A program made the translations under genes and the position numbers. A stretch of DNA of 12,806 nucleotides from an uncultured Prevotella sp. GTDB taxonomy: Bacteria > Bacteroidota > Bacteroidia > Bacteroidales > Bacteroidaceae. Location of the stretch: the NCBI GenBank assembly GCA_900547085.1, contig URFI01000045.1:1-12806 (forward strand), written 5' to 3'. The notes under the pieces are model-generated. The model was not told the DNA's origin, did no database searches, and saw nothing but the letters and a program-made list of their open reading frames with translations. This document shows positions 1 through 8,167 of this stretch, one piece after another (position 1 is the stretch's first letter; each line of letters begins with the position of its first letter).

Positions 1-2317
1 ACTCGTTGCCCAGACGAATAAAATCGAGGCCTTCATCGCACAACATACCACAAATCTCATCCACAGCACGGTTGGTATAGGCCATGAGAAGAATGTTGGC
101 ATCAGGGTTCTCCAACTCTTCCAGCACCATATAGCGCAGAGCCATCGATGTTTTACCCGTGCCAGGAGGCCCCACCAGCAGGAAATAATCTTGTGCCTGT
201 TTGGCTTTCAGCACCACGTCATCATAGTCAGGATGATAACTTCTGGACAGTGTCAGGGCGTGATTGACTCGGGGTTCATGCTGTCCCAGCAACAAGTCGC
301 GCCGCTCTTTCGAGGCAGTCATCAACGTATGCAGGGCATGTATGGCTGCTGAACCACCCGCATCTGACGCACTATGCTCCACTGCGTATACCAAAGGCGT
401 GTGATGGGCATGCCGCTTTCCTTCTTCTACCGTATATAATAGGTCATCATTCTGTTGTGCATCCGTCAGAAGAACGGCTATCTCATCGGTCTTGACGTAC
501 ATGATGAAGCCCTTGAACAGGATGCTCCGACGCACGTCAGGCTCGCTATCGGGATGGTAGCCGTACAGATATACCATGTCGCCCCGCCTGAAATTGGGCA
601 GGAAGTCTTCACCTTGATCAGGAACGGCGAGCGTGATTTCATCGAATCCACGGCTGCGGGTTCGTTTCTTCTGCGTGATGGTAAGGCCGGTATAGATGTT
701 GCCCATCTCCTTTTTCTCGCTCAACGGCATGTTCCACAGGTCAGCATTGCTGCGTCCACTACCATCAACGCCACCGGTTTTCGAGATGAGTTGTTCTTTC
801 AGCACGAAGGTCATCATGCGACAGAAATATGCTTTCTCCAGCTTACTCATTTGCTCCAGCGGCACCGTGATGGCCTCTATCTGCGGCAGTAAGAAACGAT
901 TGTAGAAGTAAGTGTTGGTATTCTCCGTGTTCAGTGTTTGTGGATTGAGCTGCGGCAGCATGCCTTCAAATCCCTCGAGGGCACTCGTATAATCGGCAGC
1001 CACGATGAGATTGCGCAGCTTGAGGGCTTCATGGATGAGCATGTCCAACCTACTGACATCCATCAAGCCTGTCGGCAACGCATATTTCGAGTACAACAGA
1101 AAGATGCGGGTGGCTTTGTAAGACAGGCGGAAGTTGTATCTCAGCACGCCATAGTACAGTAGCGCCTGCACATAGTGTGCCTCAACGTGCTGGTTGCCAT
1201 GCCGGTTGTGGCTGCCATATTCCAGATTCATGTTCTTTCCCGACTTCTGTTCGACCAGCAATCTGAAGTCGGTGGTCATCATGTCCACACGCCCTTGTAT
1301 GCCCAACTGCTCACATACGAAGGAAGGTTCCAGCAAGGCTCGCTCCCGGTTGTAGGTCTTGAACAGTTCAGCAACGATTTGTTGCAGGTTCTGCACCTGC
1401 TTCATGGCCTCCATTTTAAACGCCACAGGGTCCAGGTCGGTGCATGTACAGTATTCCAATGCCTTCTCCCTGTAGTTATCTTTCAGTGTTTCTGCCATGT
1501 CAAACGCTCGCTCTCCACACGCATGGATGATGTCATCGAGCGCACTACCGGCAAAGTTTCCCAAAATGGTATGCCGCGTATTGGGTTTATCTTTCATGCG
1601 GTTGATGGTGAAGAGGGCTGGATGATGACCATATTCCGTGAAACATGTCGCCAGTGAACTGATGTCCACCAGGTAGTCGGGGATGACAATGATGCGACGT
1701 GGCGTAACCAGATGATCCTTCACCTGACAGTCCAAGAGATTCAACGGCATGCCCTTGCGCAAGATGTCATGAAGATACGACAGGTCGGCAAACTGCTCCT
1801 CACTGGTATATTCTACTTGCAAAAGACGCTCATCGGTTTCCCCATCGGGCATCACCCAGATGAAATGTTCGTCCCATTGCCTCACGATGCAACGGATGTA
1901 GCGTTCGTCCAACCGCAATGATTGTCGCGTTTGCTGAGCACGAGCGGGTATTTCGCCGACTAAAAAAGAAGGAACAGCCTCTCTGAACACCGCCGAGATG
2001 AAGACACAAAGCGCACGAACGTCGTAAGTAAGGTCTTCTGGTAAGATGGGCGATGACGAGTTGGAGTGGCGTCGCATCTGGTGAACGGCGCGTGTATCGG
2101 CTGCCGATAAGCCACGCTGGGTACACAGATGATCCACGCGAGCGTTGAGGTCGCCAAAGCTATAGGAGGTGTTTCTCAAGCCAGCGGCACACGCCATCAC
2201 CAACGTCTCGTGCAACATTTTATTGACCAACGCACCCTCTTGAGAGCCAGCCTCAAGGATTTGGGCCGCCCGTTGGTAGAGTTCGTTGGCTGTAATGTAA
2301 GTTTGTGATTGCTGCAT
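1..2317 (-). CDS. Dna2-like nuclease-helicase (PD-(D/E)XK plus SF1 helicase), partial: C-terminus outside window
   Basis: Reading the minus strand from the ATG at 2317 gives 772 codons without a stop, to the left edge. The middle holds a RecB/Cas4-type nuclease core: Asp345 in GRVDMM, Glu356 and Lys358 in VEQKSG, then Q384xxxY388. The end holds a superfamily 1 helicase start: Walker A GPPGTGKT at 716-723 and motif Ia AYTNRAVDE at 746-754. Motifs II to VI lie outside. Nuclease then helicase is the Dna2 order; such enzymes process DNA ends and flaps in repair, and relatives occur in phage defence. The first 330 residues are not recognised. Cys290 and Cys292 could be part of a Cas4-like iron-sulfur site, but I cannot identify all four cysteines. 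An in-frame ATG at 2344 would add nine residues; neither start has a Shine-Dalgarno. Repair or defence role is unresolved. Confidence 0.85.
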   Translation of the reverse strand, partial: MQQSQTYITANELYQRAAQILEAGSQEGALVNKMLHETLVMACAAGLRNTSYSFGDLNARVDHLCTQRGLSAADTRAVHQMRRHSNSSSPILPEDLTYDVRALCVFISAVFREAVPSFLVGEIPARAQQTRQSLRLDERYIRCIVRQWDEHFIWVMPDGETDERLLQVEYTSEEQFADLSYLHDILRKGMPLNLLDCQVKDHLVTPRRIIVIPDYLVDISSLATCFTEYGHHPALFTINRMKDKPNTRHTILGNFAGSALDDIIHACGERAFDMAETLKDNYREKALEYCTCTDLDPVAFKMEAMKQVQNLQQIVAELFKTYNRERALLEPSFVCEQLGIQGRVDMMTTDFRLLVEQKSGKNMNLEYGSHNRHGNQHVEAHYVQALLYYGVLRYNFRLSYKATRIFLLYSKYALPTGLMDVSRLDMLIHEALKLRNLIVAADYTSALEGFEGMLPQLNPQTLNTENTNTYFYNRFLLPQIEAITVPLEQMSKLEKAYFCRMMTFVLKEQLISKTGGVDGSGRSNADLWNMPLSEKKEMGNIYTGLTITQKKRTRSRGFDEITLAVPDQGEDFLPNFRRGDMVYLYGYHPDSEPDVRRSILFKGFIMYVKTDEIAVLLTDAQQNDDLLYTVEEGKRHAHHTPLVYAVEHSASDAGGSAAIHALHTLMTASKERRDLLLGQHEPRVNHALTLSRSYHPDYDDVVLKAKQAQDYFLLVGPPGTGKTSMALRYMVLEELENPDANILLMAYTNRAVDEICGMLCDEGLDFIRLGNE

Positions 2318-2390
2318 GTCACGGTTCGAGGGTCGTCCTCGCATGTGGGTTAAAAAGTGTTTCGTTTGGGCTTGGCCTGCGCGCGTGTTG

Positions 2391-2398
2391 CAAAGATA
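2391..2398 (-). promoter_or_regulatory. Candidate -7 promoter element of the nuclease-helicase gene
   Basis: On the minus strand this reads TATCTTTG, a match to the Bacteroidota -7 consensus TAnnTTTG. It lies about 46 bases upstream of the ATG at 2344 and 73 upstream of the one at 2317. I see no TTTG at the expected -33 distance, so the match is one-sided. Confidence 0.45.
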
Positions 2399-2443
2399 AT
2401 CAAAAATATGGTACTGCCCCTCCCCTTTTCATGGCATTTTGCG

Positions 2444-2451
2444 TATATTTG
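2444..2451 (+). promoter_or_regulatory. Candidate -7 promoter element of guaD
   Basis: TATATTTG matches the Bacteroidota -7 consensus TAnnTTTG and lies 38 bases upstream of the chosen guaD start at 2490. No TTTG is seen at the -33 distance. The element lies inside the longer reading frame that begins at 2439, which argues that 2439 is not the real start. Confidence 0.5.
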
Positions 2452-2489
2452 TCATCACAATAACATTCTTTATTCAAAACAAATCATTG

Positions 2490-2957
2490 ATGAATCAACA
2501 AGATATCATGCGTAGGGCCATCGCCCTATCTGAAAAAAGTGTACGCACGGGCGGCGGACCTTTTGGTGCCGTGATTGCCAAAGATGGAGAAATCATTGCC
2601 GAAGCATCCAATACAGTTACCTTAGACCACGACCCTACGGCGCACGCCGAGGTGAATGCCATCAGACAAGCCGCACGCAAGCTGGGCACGTTCGACCTCA
2701 CTGGTTGCGATATTTATACCTCCTGCGAGCCTTGTCCCATGTGCTTAGGGGCCATCTATTGGGCTCATCTGGATCGCATCTATTACGCCAACAATCGCAA
2801 GGATGCTGCACGCATAGGGTTTGACGACGACTTTATCTATCACGAGATTGCCCTCCAACCAGCCAATCGACATAAACAAATGCAGATTTTGCTGCCCGAT
2901 GAGGCACGAAAAGCGTTTGACATGTGGATGGAAAGCAAGGACAAGACTACTTATTAA
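2490..2957 (+). CDS. guaD: Guanine deaminase (nucleoside/cytidine deaminase fold)
   Basis: This 155-residue protein has the zinc-deaminase signature: His52 and Glu54 in HAEVNAIR (zinc ligand and proton shuttle), then Cys82 and Cys85 in PCPMC (zinc ligands). The stretch SCEPCPMCLGAIYWA and the later GFDDDFIYHEI closely match what I recall of Bacillus subtilis GuaD (156 residues), as does the aromatic C-terminal tail ending in Tyr155. That points to guanine deamination to xanthine and ammonia, cytosolic purine salvage, rather than tRNA adenosine deamination by TadA. The frame could extend upstream to 2439, but those 17 residues (MRIFVITITFF...) are not family-like and overlap the promoter. The start at 2490 has no Shine-Dalgarno, as is usual in Bacteroidota. 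It is transcribed away from the nuclease-helicase gene. Substrate is inferred from similarity. Confidence 0.85.
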   Translation: MNQQDIMRRAIALSEKSVRTGGGPFGAVIAKDGEIIAEASNTVTLDHDPTAHAEVNAIRQAARKLGTFDLTGCDIYTSCEPCPMCLGAIYWAHLDRIYYANNRKDAARIGFDDDFIYHEIALQPANRHKQMQILLPDEARKAFDMWMESKDKTTY

Positions 2958-3110
2958 GCAGCGTATGATGACAAAAAAGATAAGTCATTCGGTGCGTCAA
3001 ATGCACATTCTCCAACACTGCTTATCGTTTCTGGTCTTGTATTGGCCAACGTTCATGGCGTAACCTATGTGACACGCAACCAAATACAGAAGCCACAATA
3101 AGAGAAATGG

Positions 3111-4106
3111 CTACTGCCCACCCAGGCGGTCGAAGTACACAATGAGTTCTTCCCACGTCTTAAACTCATCACTTCCATAAGCCAGACAAGTTCCCATAAA
3201 GCCTTTTTGCGCCTCGGGGGTGATGAGATAGTCGCCATAGAGCAGCTGCGGCTGGTTGTTAAAGATTACCCGATTGTAGGCCGGAGCCGACAGATACTCC
3301 TCCACCCACGTCTGCACCTCACCAATATAACCATGGTCGTTGGTAGGCGCAGCGGCCACCACATAGACATCATACCGCTCGATAAGCATCTGATATGCCT
3401 TGCGCATACTCGACGTGGCCTTGCCGTAACTGTCGTGCAGCGTCGCATAGTCGATGTAAACGATGGGGCGTTCGCGTCTCTCTTGTTGGTCATCAATCCA
3501 GCGAATCACGGGAATGAGATAGTGAAAGGCCACCTTATCGGTAAGCCGGTGGGCACCATGAAAGCGGATGGCCTGTGGATAGTGCTCGCGAAAGAGGTCG
3601 AAGGTGTGCACCAGCGGATCCTTGTCGCCAAAGAGCCCATAGACTCGTCTTTGCTCCTCGGGCGTGACGTTGGTGAAACACTGCCCGGTGATGTCCTTGT
3701 ACTCGTTGACCAACGACTTAGTAACGATTACCTCAGTCTCGCCATCCTTGCGGGGATTTTGGAAAACTTGCTTGCCCATCATGCCGTGGTCGTGCATGGT
3801 CTGACCCATCTGGAAAGCCGGATTCACCAATATGCGGTCGTAACCCGTGAGCATCTCGGTATACATGCCGCCCATGGAGGTGCCTATGATGAGGTCGGGC
3901 TGATGGCTTTGGCACAGTTGCCGTAGCAGGTTGATCGCCTCGGCGGGATGCACCGGCAGGTCTTCGGCCACGACGTTAGCCTGGGGCAATAGCTCCCTGA
4001 GCATGGCTACCGTGCCAGATTGGCCCGACGACATAAAGCCGTGGACGTACATAAGGGTCTTACCCTTCATTAAATCGGGATATTTTTTCTTAGTCGGATT
4101 TTCCAT
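3111..4106 (-). CDS. YqiA/YcfP-like alpha/beta hydrolase fused to a degenerate HAD (5'-nucleotidase-like) domain
   Basis: The protein has 331 residues in two parts. Residues 1-210 look like a YqiA/YcfP-type esterase: YVHGF at 20-24, nucleophile elbow GTSMGG with Ser77, Asp161 or Asp163 in GDKDP, and His186 in GAHRL make a plausible catalytic triad. Residues 213-331 resemble the small HAD fold of 5'(3')-deoxyribonucleotidases: a strand IVYIDYATLHD where DxDxT is expected, AAAPTND, and GDYLITPEAQKG where the family has GDYLIDD. The second Asp of motif I and the acidic pair of motif IV are both missing, so this half is probably not a phosphatase. The hydrolase substrate is unknown. The gene starts 152 bases after hsdR stops, has its own promoter, and has a strong Shine-Dalgarno, which is unusual here. 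It converges with guaD. The fusion is seen; loss of HAD activity is inferred. Confidence 0.8.
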   Translation of the reverse strand: MENPTKKKYPDLMKGKTLMYVHGFMSSGQSGTVAMLRELLPQANVVAEDLPVHPAEAINLLRQLCQSHQPDLIIGTSMGGMYTEMLTGYDRILVNPAFQMGQTMHDHGMMGKQVFQNPRKDGETEVIVTKSLVNEYKDITGQCFTNVTPEEQRRVYGLFGDKDPLVHTFDLFREHYPQAIRFHGAHRLTDKVAFHYLIPVIRWIDDQQERRERPIVYIDYATLHDSYGKATSSMRKAYQMLIERYDVYVVAAAPTNDHGYIGEVQTWVEEYLSAPAYNRVIFNNQPQLLYGDYLITPEAQKGFMGTCLAYGSDEFKTWEELIVYFDRLGGQ

Positions 4107-4113
4107 TTCTACG

Positions 4114-4119
4114 CCTCCT
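4114..4119 (-). promoter_or_regulatory. Strong Shine-Dalgarno of the YqiA-like gene
   Basis: On the minus strand AGGAGG lies 7 bases before the ATG at 4106. It is the only clear Shine-Dalgarno I see in the window and it fixes this start codon. Confidence 0.7.
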
Positions 4120-4206
4120 CATTTCTCTCATAACCCATTCCCATGGTGCGGCATGACATGCGAAACACCTTTCCAGCACTGCACCATTTGGATGGTTTTG
4201 TTAATG

Positions 4207-4238
4207 CAAATATAGAGATTTAGTGGCGAATGAACAAG
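4207..4238 (-). promoter_or_regulatory. Promoter of the YqiA-like gene (Bacteroidota -33/-7)
   Basis: The minus strand has TATATTTG at 4207-4214 (perfect TAnnTTTG) and CTTG at 4235-4238 (near TTTG), separated by 20 bases, the normal spacing. It starts about 20 bases past the hsdR stop and would give a leader of about 90 bases. It makes the hydrolase gene independent of the restriction operon, although I see no terminator between them. Confidence 0.65.
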
Positions 4239-4257
4239 TTTTTTCAACATCAAAACA

Positions 4258-7200
4258 CTATACACTTCCACCTACTCCCTTGAACTTCTCAATGAAGGCG
4301 GCAATCTTCTGGAACACACTCTGCTTCTTCGTTAGATATTGCGGATTGAACGGACTCATCTTTGGCAGAATGGCATTGAGGTCTGTCCCGTTTTCACTGG
4401 CAAACTCACGCTTCAGCGATGTTTGGATATACCGCTTGGCTGCGTCCACATTCAGTTTCTCTTCCGCAATGAGGTTAGCCGCCTCTTCCTTCTGTCGCTG
4501 CTGTGCATAATCGAAGAAAGCAGAAATGATGCCTGCCTTGTCTTGAATAGGGTCAAGGTCTGTGTCGTGAATGAAGTCAACCACCAATCCCTCTTTGGCT
4601 CTGTTGCCAATACTCGAGCGGATGATTCTGCGCACTTCGTCTATCAACGCATCTTTATCTTTTGTTTTCTTGTTGTGTTCAAACACCAATTCAAGGATAT
4701 AGTCGAGATCTATTTCCTGCGATTTGAGCAAGTCTATCTCAAACACCACATCGTCCCAGTCAATCTTAGATTCCTCAGCGGCTTTCCCTTCTCGCTCCCG
4801 TCTGAACCAGTCACGAATATCGTTGTAGGTGGAGCGATAATCTTGTGCTGTACGTTCTTGCAACACGTCCACCTCCATCATGGCATCCACGTCCTCATCG
4901 GTCAGGAAATGATGATCCTTGAAAGTCTCCACCGCCTCTGGATTTTCCTTGTCTATCTTTTGCAACGCTTTGAGATTTGTAAACTCATCGTAGTTTTGCA
5001 AGATGTTTTCAATTTTCAGATACTCACCGAAGAGTTTTACAAAGGCTTTCTTCTCCGCCTCTGTCGTTATCTCGTCAGGCTGTGGGAACTGTTCTTTCAG
5101 CTCTTTCACCACCTCCACATAACCTCGGCACGCTTCCCCTGTAGCAATATCCGTGAATCCCTTGAGATATTCCTCGTAGCTCTTCTCCAACACCACGTTC
5201 TTCGTATTCTTGTCGCCAAACAGTGTGATGGCGTCTATTGTGGCTTGTTCCAAATCCCTGAACGTGACGATGTTGCCAAATGTCTTGGTCGCATCATAAA
5301 TACGATTGGTTCGCGAGAACGCTTGCATTAATCCGTGATAGCGCAAGTTCTTGTCCACAAACAGCGTGTTGAGCGTGGGGGCATCAAAACCTGTGAGGAA
5401 CATGCCCACCACGATGAGCAGGTCCACCCCTTGGTTCTTTACTTGTTTTGCGATGTCACGATAATAGCTTTGGAAGCCTTTGCTGTCAATGCCAAAACTG
5501 GTTTTGAACATGACATTGTAATCGTTTACCGCTTTGGTCAGAAACTCTTTGGCACTACTGTCCATGGCGGTGGGTTCAAAATTCTCTTCCCGAATATCGC
5601 CCACGGCATTCTGTTCCTCGTTGGGAGCGAAAGAAAAGATGGTGGCAATCTTCAGTTTCTTGTCGCTGTCTTGTTGTAGAGCGTTGAGTTCTTCATAATA
5701 GAGTTTGGCTGCCTCCACACTGTTCACGGCAAACATGGCATTGAAGCCCTTGCCGTTTCCTTGACTTCGGTGGGTCTTTATCTTGAAGTTCTGCAAGATA
5801 TATTGTGACACCTCTTTAATACGGTCGGGGTGAAGCAATAGTTTTCTGTTTTCTGCTGCCGTCAGTTTCAGTTCGTCTTTCTCTCTTTCCAACGCCTTGA
5901 AGCGAGGACGCACGTTGTTATAATCTACCTTGAACTTCAACACCTTTTCATCGCGTATGGCGTCGGTGATGACATACGAGTGCAGCTCACGCCCAAACAC
6001 GCTGGCGGTGGTCTCCGATCCCAAAGCGTTTTCGGGGAAGATGGGGGTGCCGGTAAATCCAAACTGATAATATCGTTTGAACTTCTTTCTGAGATTCTTC
6101 TGCGCCTCGCCAAACTGTGAGCGGTGGCACTCGTCGAAGATGAACACCACCTGCTGCCCATAGACGGGCAATGCTGCCTCGCTCTTCATGAGGTTGTTCA
6201 ACTTCTGAATGGTCGTCACGATAATCTTGTTGTCGTCTTTTTCAATATTCCGTTTCAGTCCTGCCGTGCTTTCCGACCCATTCACGCTGTCGGGCGAGAA
6301 CCGTTGGTATTCTTTCATGGTTTGAAAGTCCAAATCCTTGCGGTCTACCACGAAGAACACCTTATCTATAAAGTCGAGCTGGGTTGCCAATCGAGCAGCC
6401 TTGAAGCTGGTGAGCGTCTTGCCCGAACCGGTGGTGTGCCAGATGTAGCCTCCTGCTTCGGGGGTGCTCCACACCTTTGCTTGGTACGAACTTCTGATTT
6501 TCCATATCAACCGTTCGGTGGCAGCAATCTGATAGGGGCGCATGATGAGCAACGTGTCGCTGGTGTCAAACACAGCATAGGAGAGCAGTACTTGCAGTAG
6601 GGTGTTCTTTTGGAAGAAGGTAGCCGTAAAGTCTTTCAGGTCTTTGATGAGCATGTTGTCCGCCTTTGCCCAATTCATCGTAAAGTCAAAACAGTTTTTG
6701 TTGCGCTTCACGGTGTTGGCGAAATAGCGGGTGTCGGTTCCGTTAGAGATGACGAATATCTGCAAATATTTATACAGCGAGCTTTCGCTGTTGAAACTCT
6801 CCTTACTGTAGCGATGCACTTGGTTGAACGCTTCGCGAATTGCCACGCCACGTTTCTTCAGTTCTACCTGCACCATGGGCAGTCCGTTCACCAAGATGGT
6901 CACGTCGTAACGGTTCATTTGCGTGCCTGTCTGTTCAAACTGGTTGATGACCTGCACCTTGTTTCGGGCAATGTTTTGCTTGTCCACCAAATAGATATTC
7001 TGAATATGCCCATCGTCGAACACGAAGTCGTAGATATAATCGTCCTGCACCTTGCGTGTCTTGTCCACGATGCCGTCGCTGGCTTTGTCCAAATATTCGT
7101 CCAAGAAGCGTTGCCATTCTTTATCGGTGAAGACGGTGTTGTTGAGCGTTTGCAGCTGTTTGCGCACGTTTACCAACAAAGCCTGTGGCGTTACGAGCTG

Positions 7201-7365
7201 TGGCAGATATTCATAGCCTTGGTTCACCAAATCTTCTATCAGCTCACGCTCTAAGGCAGCCTCTGTTTGATAGCCTGTGGGTTGCTCGCAGGCTTGTGAC
7301 AGCTTGGTGTAGCTGTCTAAGACAATAAAGTTTTGCAATTCTGCAATGGTGTTGTAGGTGGTCAT
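4258..7365 (-). CDS. hsdR: Type I restriction enzyme, R subunit (HsdR, type IC-like)
   Basis: The 1035-residue length matches EcoR124I HsdR (about 1038). The N-terminal nuclease has Asp154 (RYDVTI), Glu168 and Lys170 (VELKKRG) and Q182xxxY186. The superfamily 2 motor has Walker A TTGSGKT at 311-317, DECH at 411-414, FTGTPIF at 437-443, GMFLTGFDAPT at 654-664 and QAFSRTNR at 681-688. The C-terminal part is helical and would bind the methylase core. HsdR translocates DNA with ATP and cuts away from unmethylated recognition sites. All key residues are present, so it should be active. It is the last gene of the operon, 124 bases after the four-helix-bundle gene, with the 10-bp repeat array in the gap. 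The start ATG at 7365 gives the usual short N-terminus and has no Shine-Dalgarno. Confidence 0.97.
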   Translation of the reverse strand: MTTYNTIAELQNFIVLDSYTKLSQACEQPTGYQTEAALERELIEDLVNQGYEYLPQLVTPQALLVNVRKQLQTLNNTVFTDKEWQRFLDEYLDKASDGIVDKTRKVQDDYIYDFVFDDGHIQNIYLVDKQNIARNKVQVINQFEQTGTQMNRYDVTILVNGLPMVQVELKKRGVAIREAFNQVHRYSKESFNSESSLYKYLQIFVISNGTDTRYFANTVKRNKNCFDFTMNWAKADNMLIKDLKDFTATFFQKNTLLQVLLSYAVFDTSDTLLIMRPYQIAATERLIWKIRSSYQAKVWSTPEAGGYIWHTTGSGKTLTSFKAARLATQLDFIDKVFFVVDRKDLDFQTMKEYQRFSPDSVNGSESTAGLKRNIEKDDNKIIVTTIQKLNNLMKSEAALPVYGQQVVFIFDECHRSQFGEAQKNLRKKFKRYYQFGFTGTPIFPENALGSETTASVFGRELHSYVITDAIRDEKVLKFKVDYNNVRPRFKALEREKDELKLTAAENRKLLLHPDRIKEVSQYILQNFKIKTHRSQGNGKGFNAMFAVNSVEAAKLYYEELNALQQDSDKKLKIATIFSFAPNEEQNAVGDIREENFEPTAMDSSAKEFLTKAVNDYNVMFKTSFGIDSKGFQSYYRDIAKQVKNQGVDLLIVVGMFLTGFDAPTLNTLFVDKNLRYHGLMQAFSRTNRIYDATKTFGNIVTFRDLEQATIDAITLFGDKNTKNVVLEKSYEEYLKGFTDIATGEACRGYVEVVKELKEQFPQPDEITTEAEKKAFVKLFGEYLKIENILQNYDEFTNLKALQKIDKENPEAVETFKDHHFLTDEDVDAMMEVDVLQERTAQDYRSTYNDIRDWFRREREGKAAEESKIDWDDVVFEIDLLKSQEIDLDYILELVFEHNKKTKDKDALIDEVRRIIRSSIGNRAKEGLVVDFIHDTDLDPIQDKAGIISAFFDYAQQRQKEEAANLIAEEKLNVDAAKRYIQTSLKREFASENGTDLNAILPKMSPFNPQYLTKKQSVFQKIAAFIEKFKGVGGSV

Positions 7366-7410
7366 GATGATGTTGTTTTTTTGTTGTTGTTAGCTGGGGG
7401 CAGGTGTATC

Positions 7411-7510
7411 TATGTTTACCTAGGCTTTCCTAGTCATCCATAGTCTCTCCTAGTCTTTCCTAGGTATTCCTAGGTATTCCTAGGTTTACTTAGTCTTCCC
7501 TATTCCCTCC
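7411..7510. repeat. 10-bp tandem repeat array with CCTAGG palindromes
   Basis: Ten consecutive 10-base units run in exact register, with plus-strand consensus TAGKYHTTCC. The units at 7461 and 7471 are identical and the outer ones more degenerate. CCTAGG occurs at 7419, 7459, 7469 and 7479. Because CCTAGG is self-complementary, neighbouring copies can pair as a 6-bp stem with a 4-base loop, in DNA or in the operon transcript. The array fills most of the gap before hsdR and runs into the last codons of the four-helix-bundle gene. A period of 10 bp puts every unit on the same face of the helix. Function is unknown; a protein-binding array or an RNA structure limiting hsdR expression are both possible. 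Confidence 0.9.
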
Positions 7511-8155
7511 TTCTAAGCGTTTGAGGCGTTCTTTAAGTGCCTTTATCTCGGCTTTTAATTGTTCATTTTCTCTCAGCAGAAGCCTTCTTTCCTCGTCTTG
7601 CTGCTTTCGGTAGCCCGTGCGTGCCGCATACATTCGTTCTTTGATGCCCCCTTGCTCCACAAACTGTTTCTCCAAGCTCTTCAGGAAAGAACACATGAGC
7701 TTGTCTGTAATATGGCAGAGGGTTAGCAATGCGTTGCAAAACTCTTCTGCCGTCCAGCGTTGGGCGTAAGACAGATAATCTTTGGGCTGGTTGTGCGTCT
7801 TGCAGAAAGAGAGCATGGCGTTGTATCTGTCGTGCTTCTCGTTCCATAGTGCGAGGTGGCGTGTATGCAAGTAGTCGGCGTAATCTTCGCGCAACTCTTG
7901 CAATGATGCGCGAGCCACGTTCAGCAGTTTTAGCTCCATTTCGGAGGAAGTGTTTCCGTCTTCTATTCCTTCTACGATGTTTTGTTTTCCCGACCGTGCC
8001 GCTTGCACCATCTGGTCTACCGTTCTGTCACCGTATTTAGGTAAGAACCTTGTGCAGAAGATGTATGTCAGCTGATAGATGGTGTCCGTTTTTTGATAGA
8101 AAAACAATTCTTTGTAATCCTTGTACTTTCTAATAACCGTAGTTTCATTAGCCAT
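7490..8155 (-). CDS. Four-helix-bundle (S23/IVS-type) protein with C-terminal coiled coil
   Basis: The protein has 221 residues. SGKQNIVEGIEDG at 55-67 followed by ELKLLNVARASLQELRED at 74-91 is the signature of the four-helix-bundle family named after 23S rRNA intervening-sequence proteins; the length and extra C-terminal part fit the subgroup called four helix bundle suffix domain proteins. Residues 186-215 are highly charged with leucines at heptad spacing (ENEQLKAEIKALKERLKRL), a likely coiled coil for oligomerisation. Biochemical function is unknown; the related Avd protein of diversity-generating retroelements binds nucleic acid as a pentamer, but no reverse transcriptase is present here. 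It starts 12 bases after the second hsdS half and its last codons lie inside the 10-bp array, so it seems tied to both. Family call is firm, role is not. Confidence 0.82.
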   Translation of the reverse strand: MANETTVIRKYKDYKELFFYQKTDTIYQLTYIFCTRFLPKYGDRTVDQMVQAARSGKQNIVEGIEDGNTSSEMELKLLNVARASLQELREDYADYLHTRHLALWNEKHDRYNAMLSFCKTHNQPKDYLSYAQRWTAEEFCNALLTLCHITDKLMCSFLKSLEKQFVEQGGIKERMYAARTGYRKQQDEERRLLLRENEQLKAEIKALKERLKRLEGGNRED

Positions 8156-8167
8156 GATATTTTTCTT

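Noticed and set aside
455..1921. Several plus-strand frames of 69-160 codons
   Set aside because: All lie opposite the open nuclease-helicase frame, which carries real motifs; these do not.
2965..3063. Possible 32-residue peptide with a hydrophobic C-terminal half, after guaD
   Set aside because: No ribosome binding site or known family; too short to support from sequence alone.
2958..3110. Terminator between convergent guaD and the YqiA-like gene
   Set aside because: Only a 5-bp stem (AGCCA/TGGCT) with a 12-base loop and no T-run; not convincing.
4339..5331. 330-codon plus-strand frame opposite hsdR
   Set aside because: It is antisense to a firmly identified hsdR, and its product shows no family features and odd composition; a shadow frame.
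7411..7510. CRISPR array
   Set aside because: Units are 10 bp in direct contact, with no spacers and no cas genes.
7490..8155. Avd protein of a diversity-generating retroelement
   Set aside because: Same fold family, but there is no reverse transcriptase and no template/variable repeat pair in the window.
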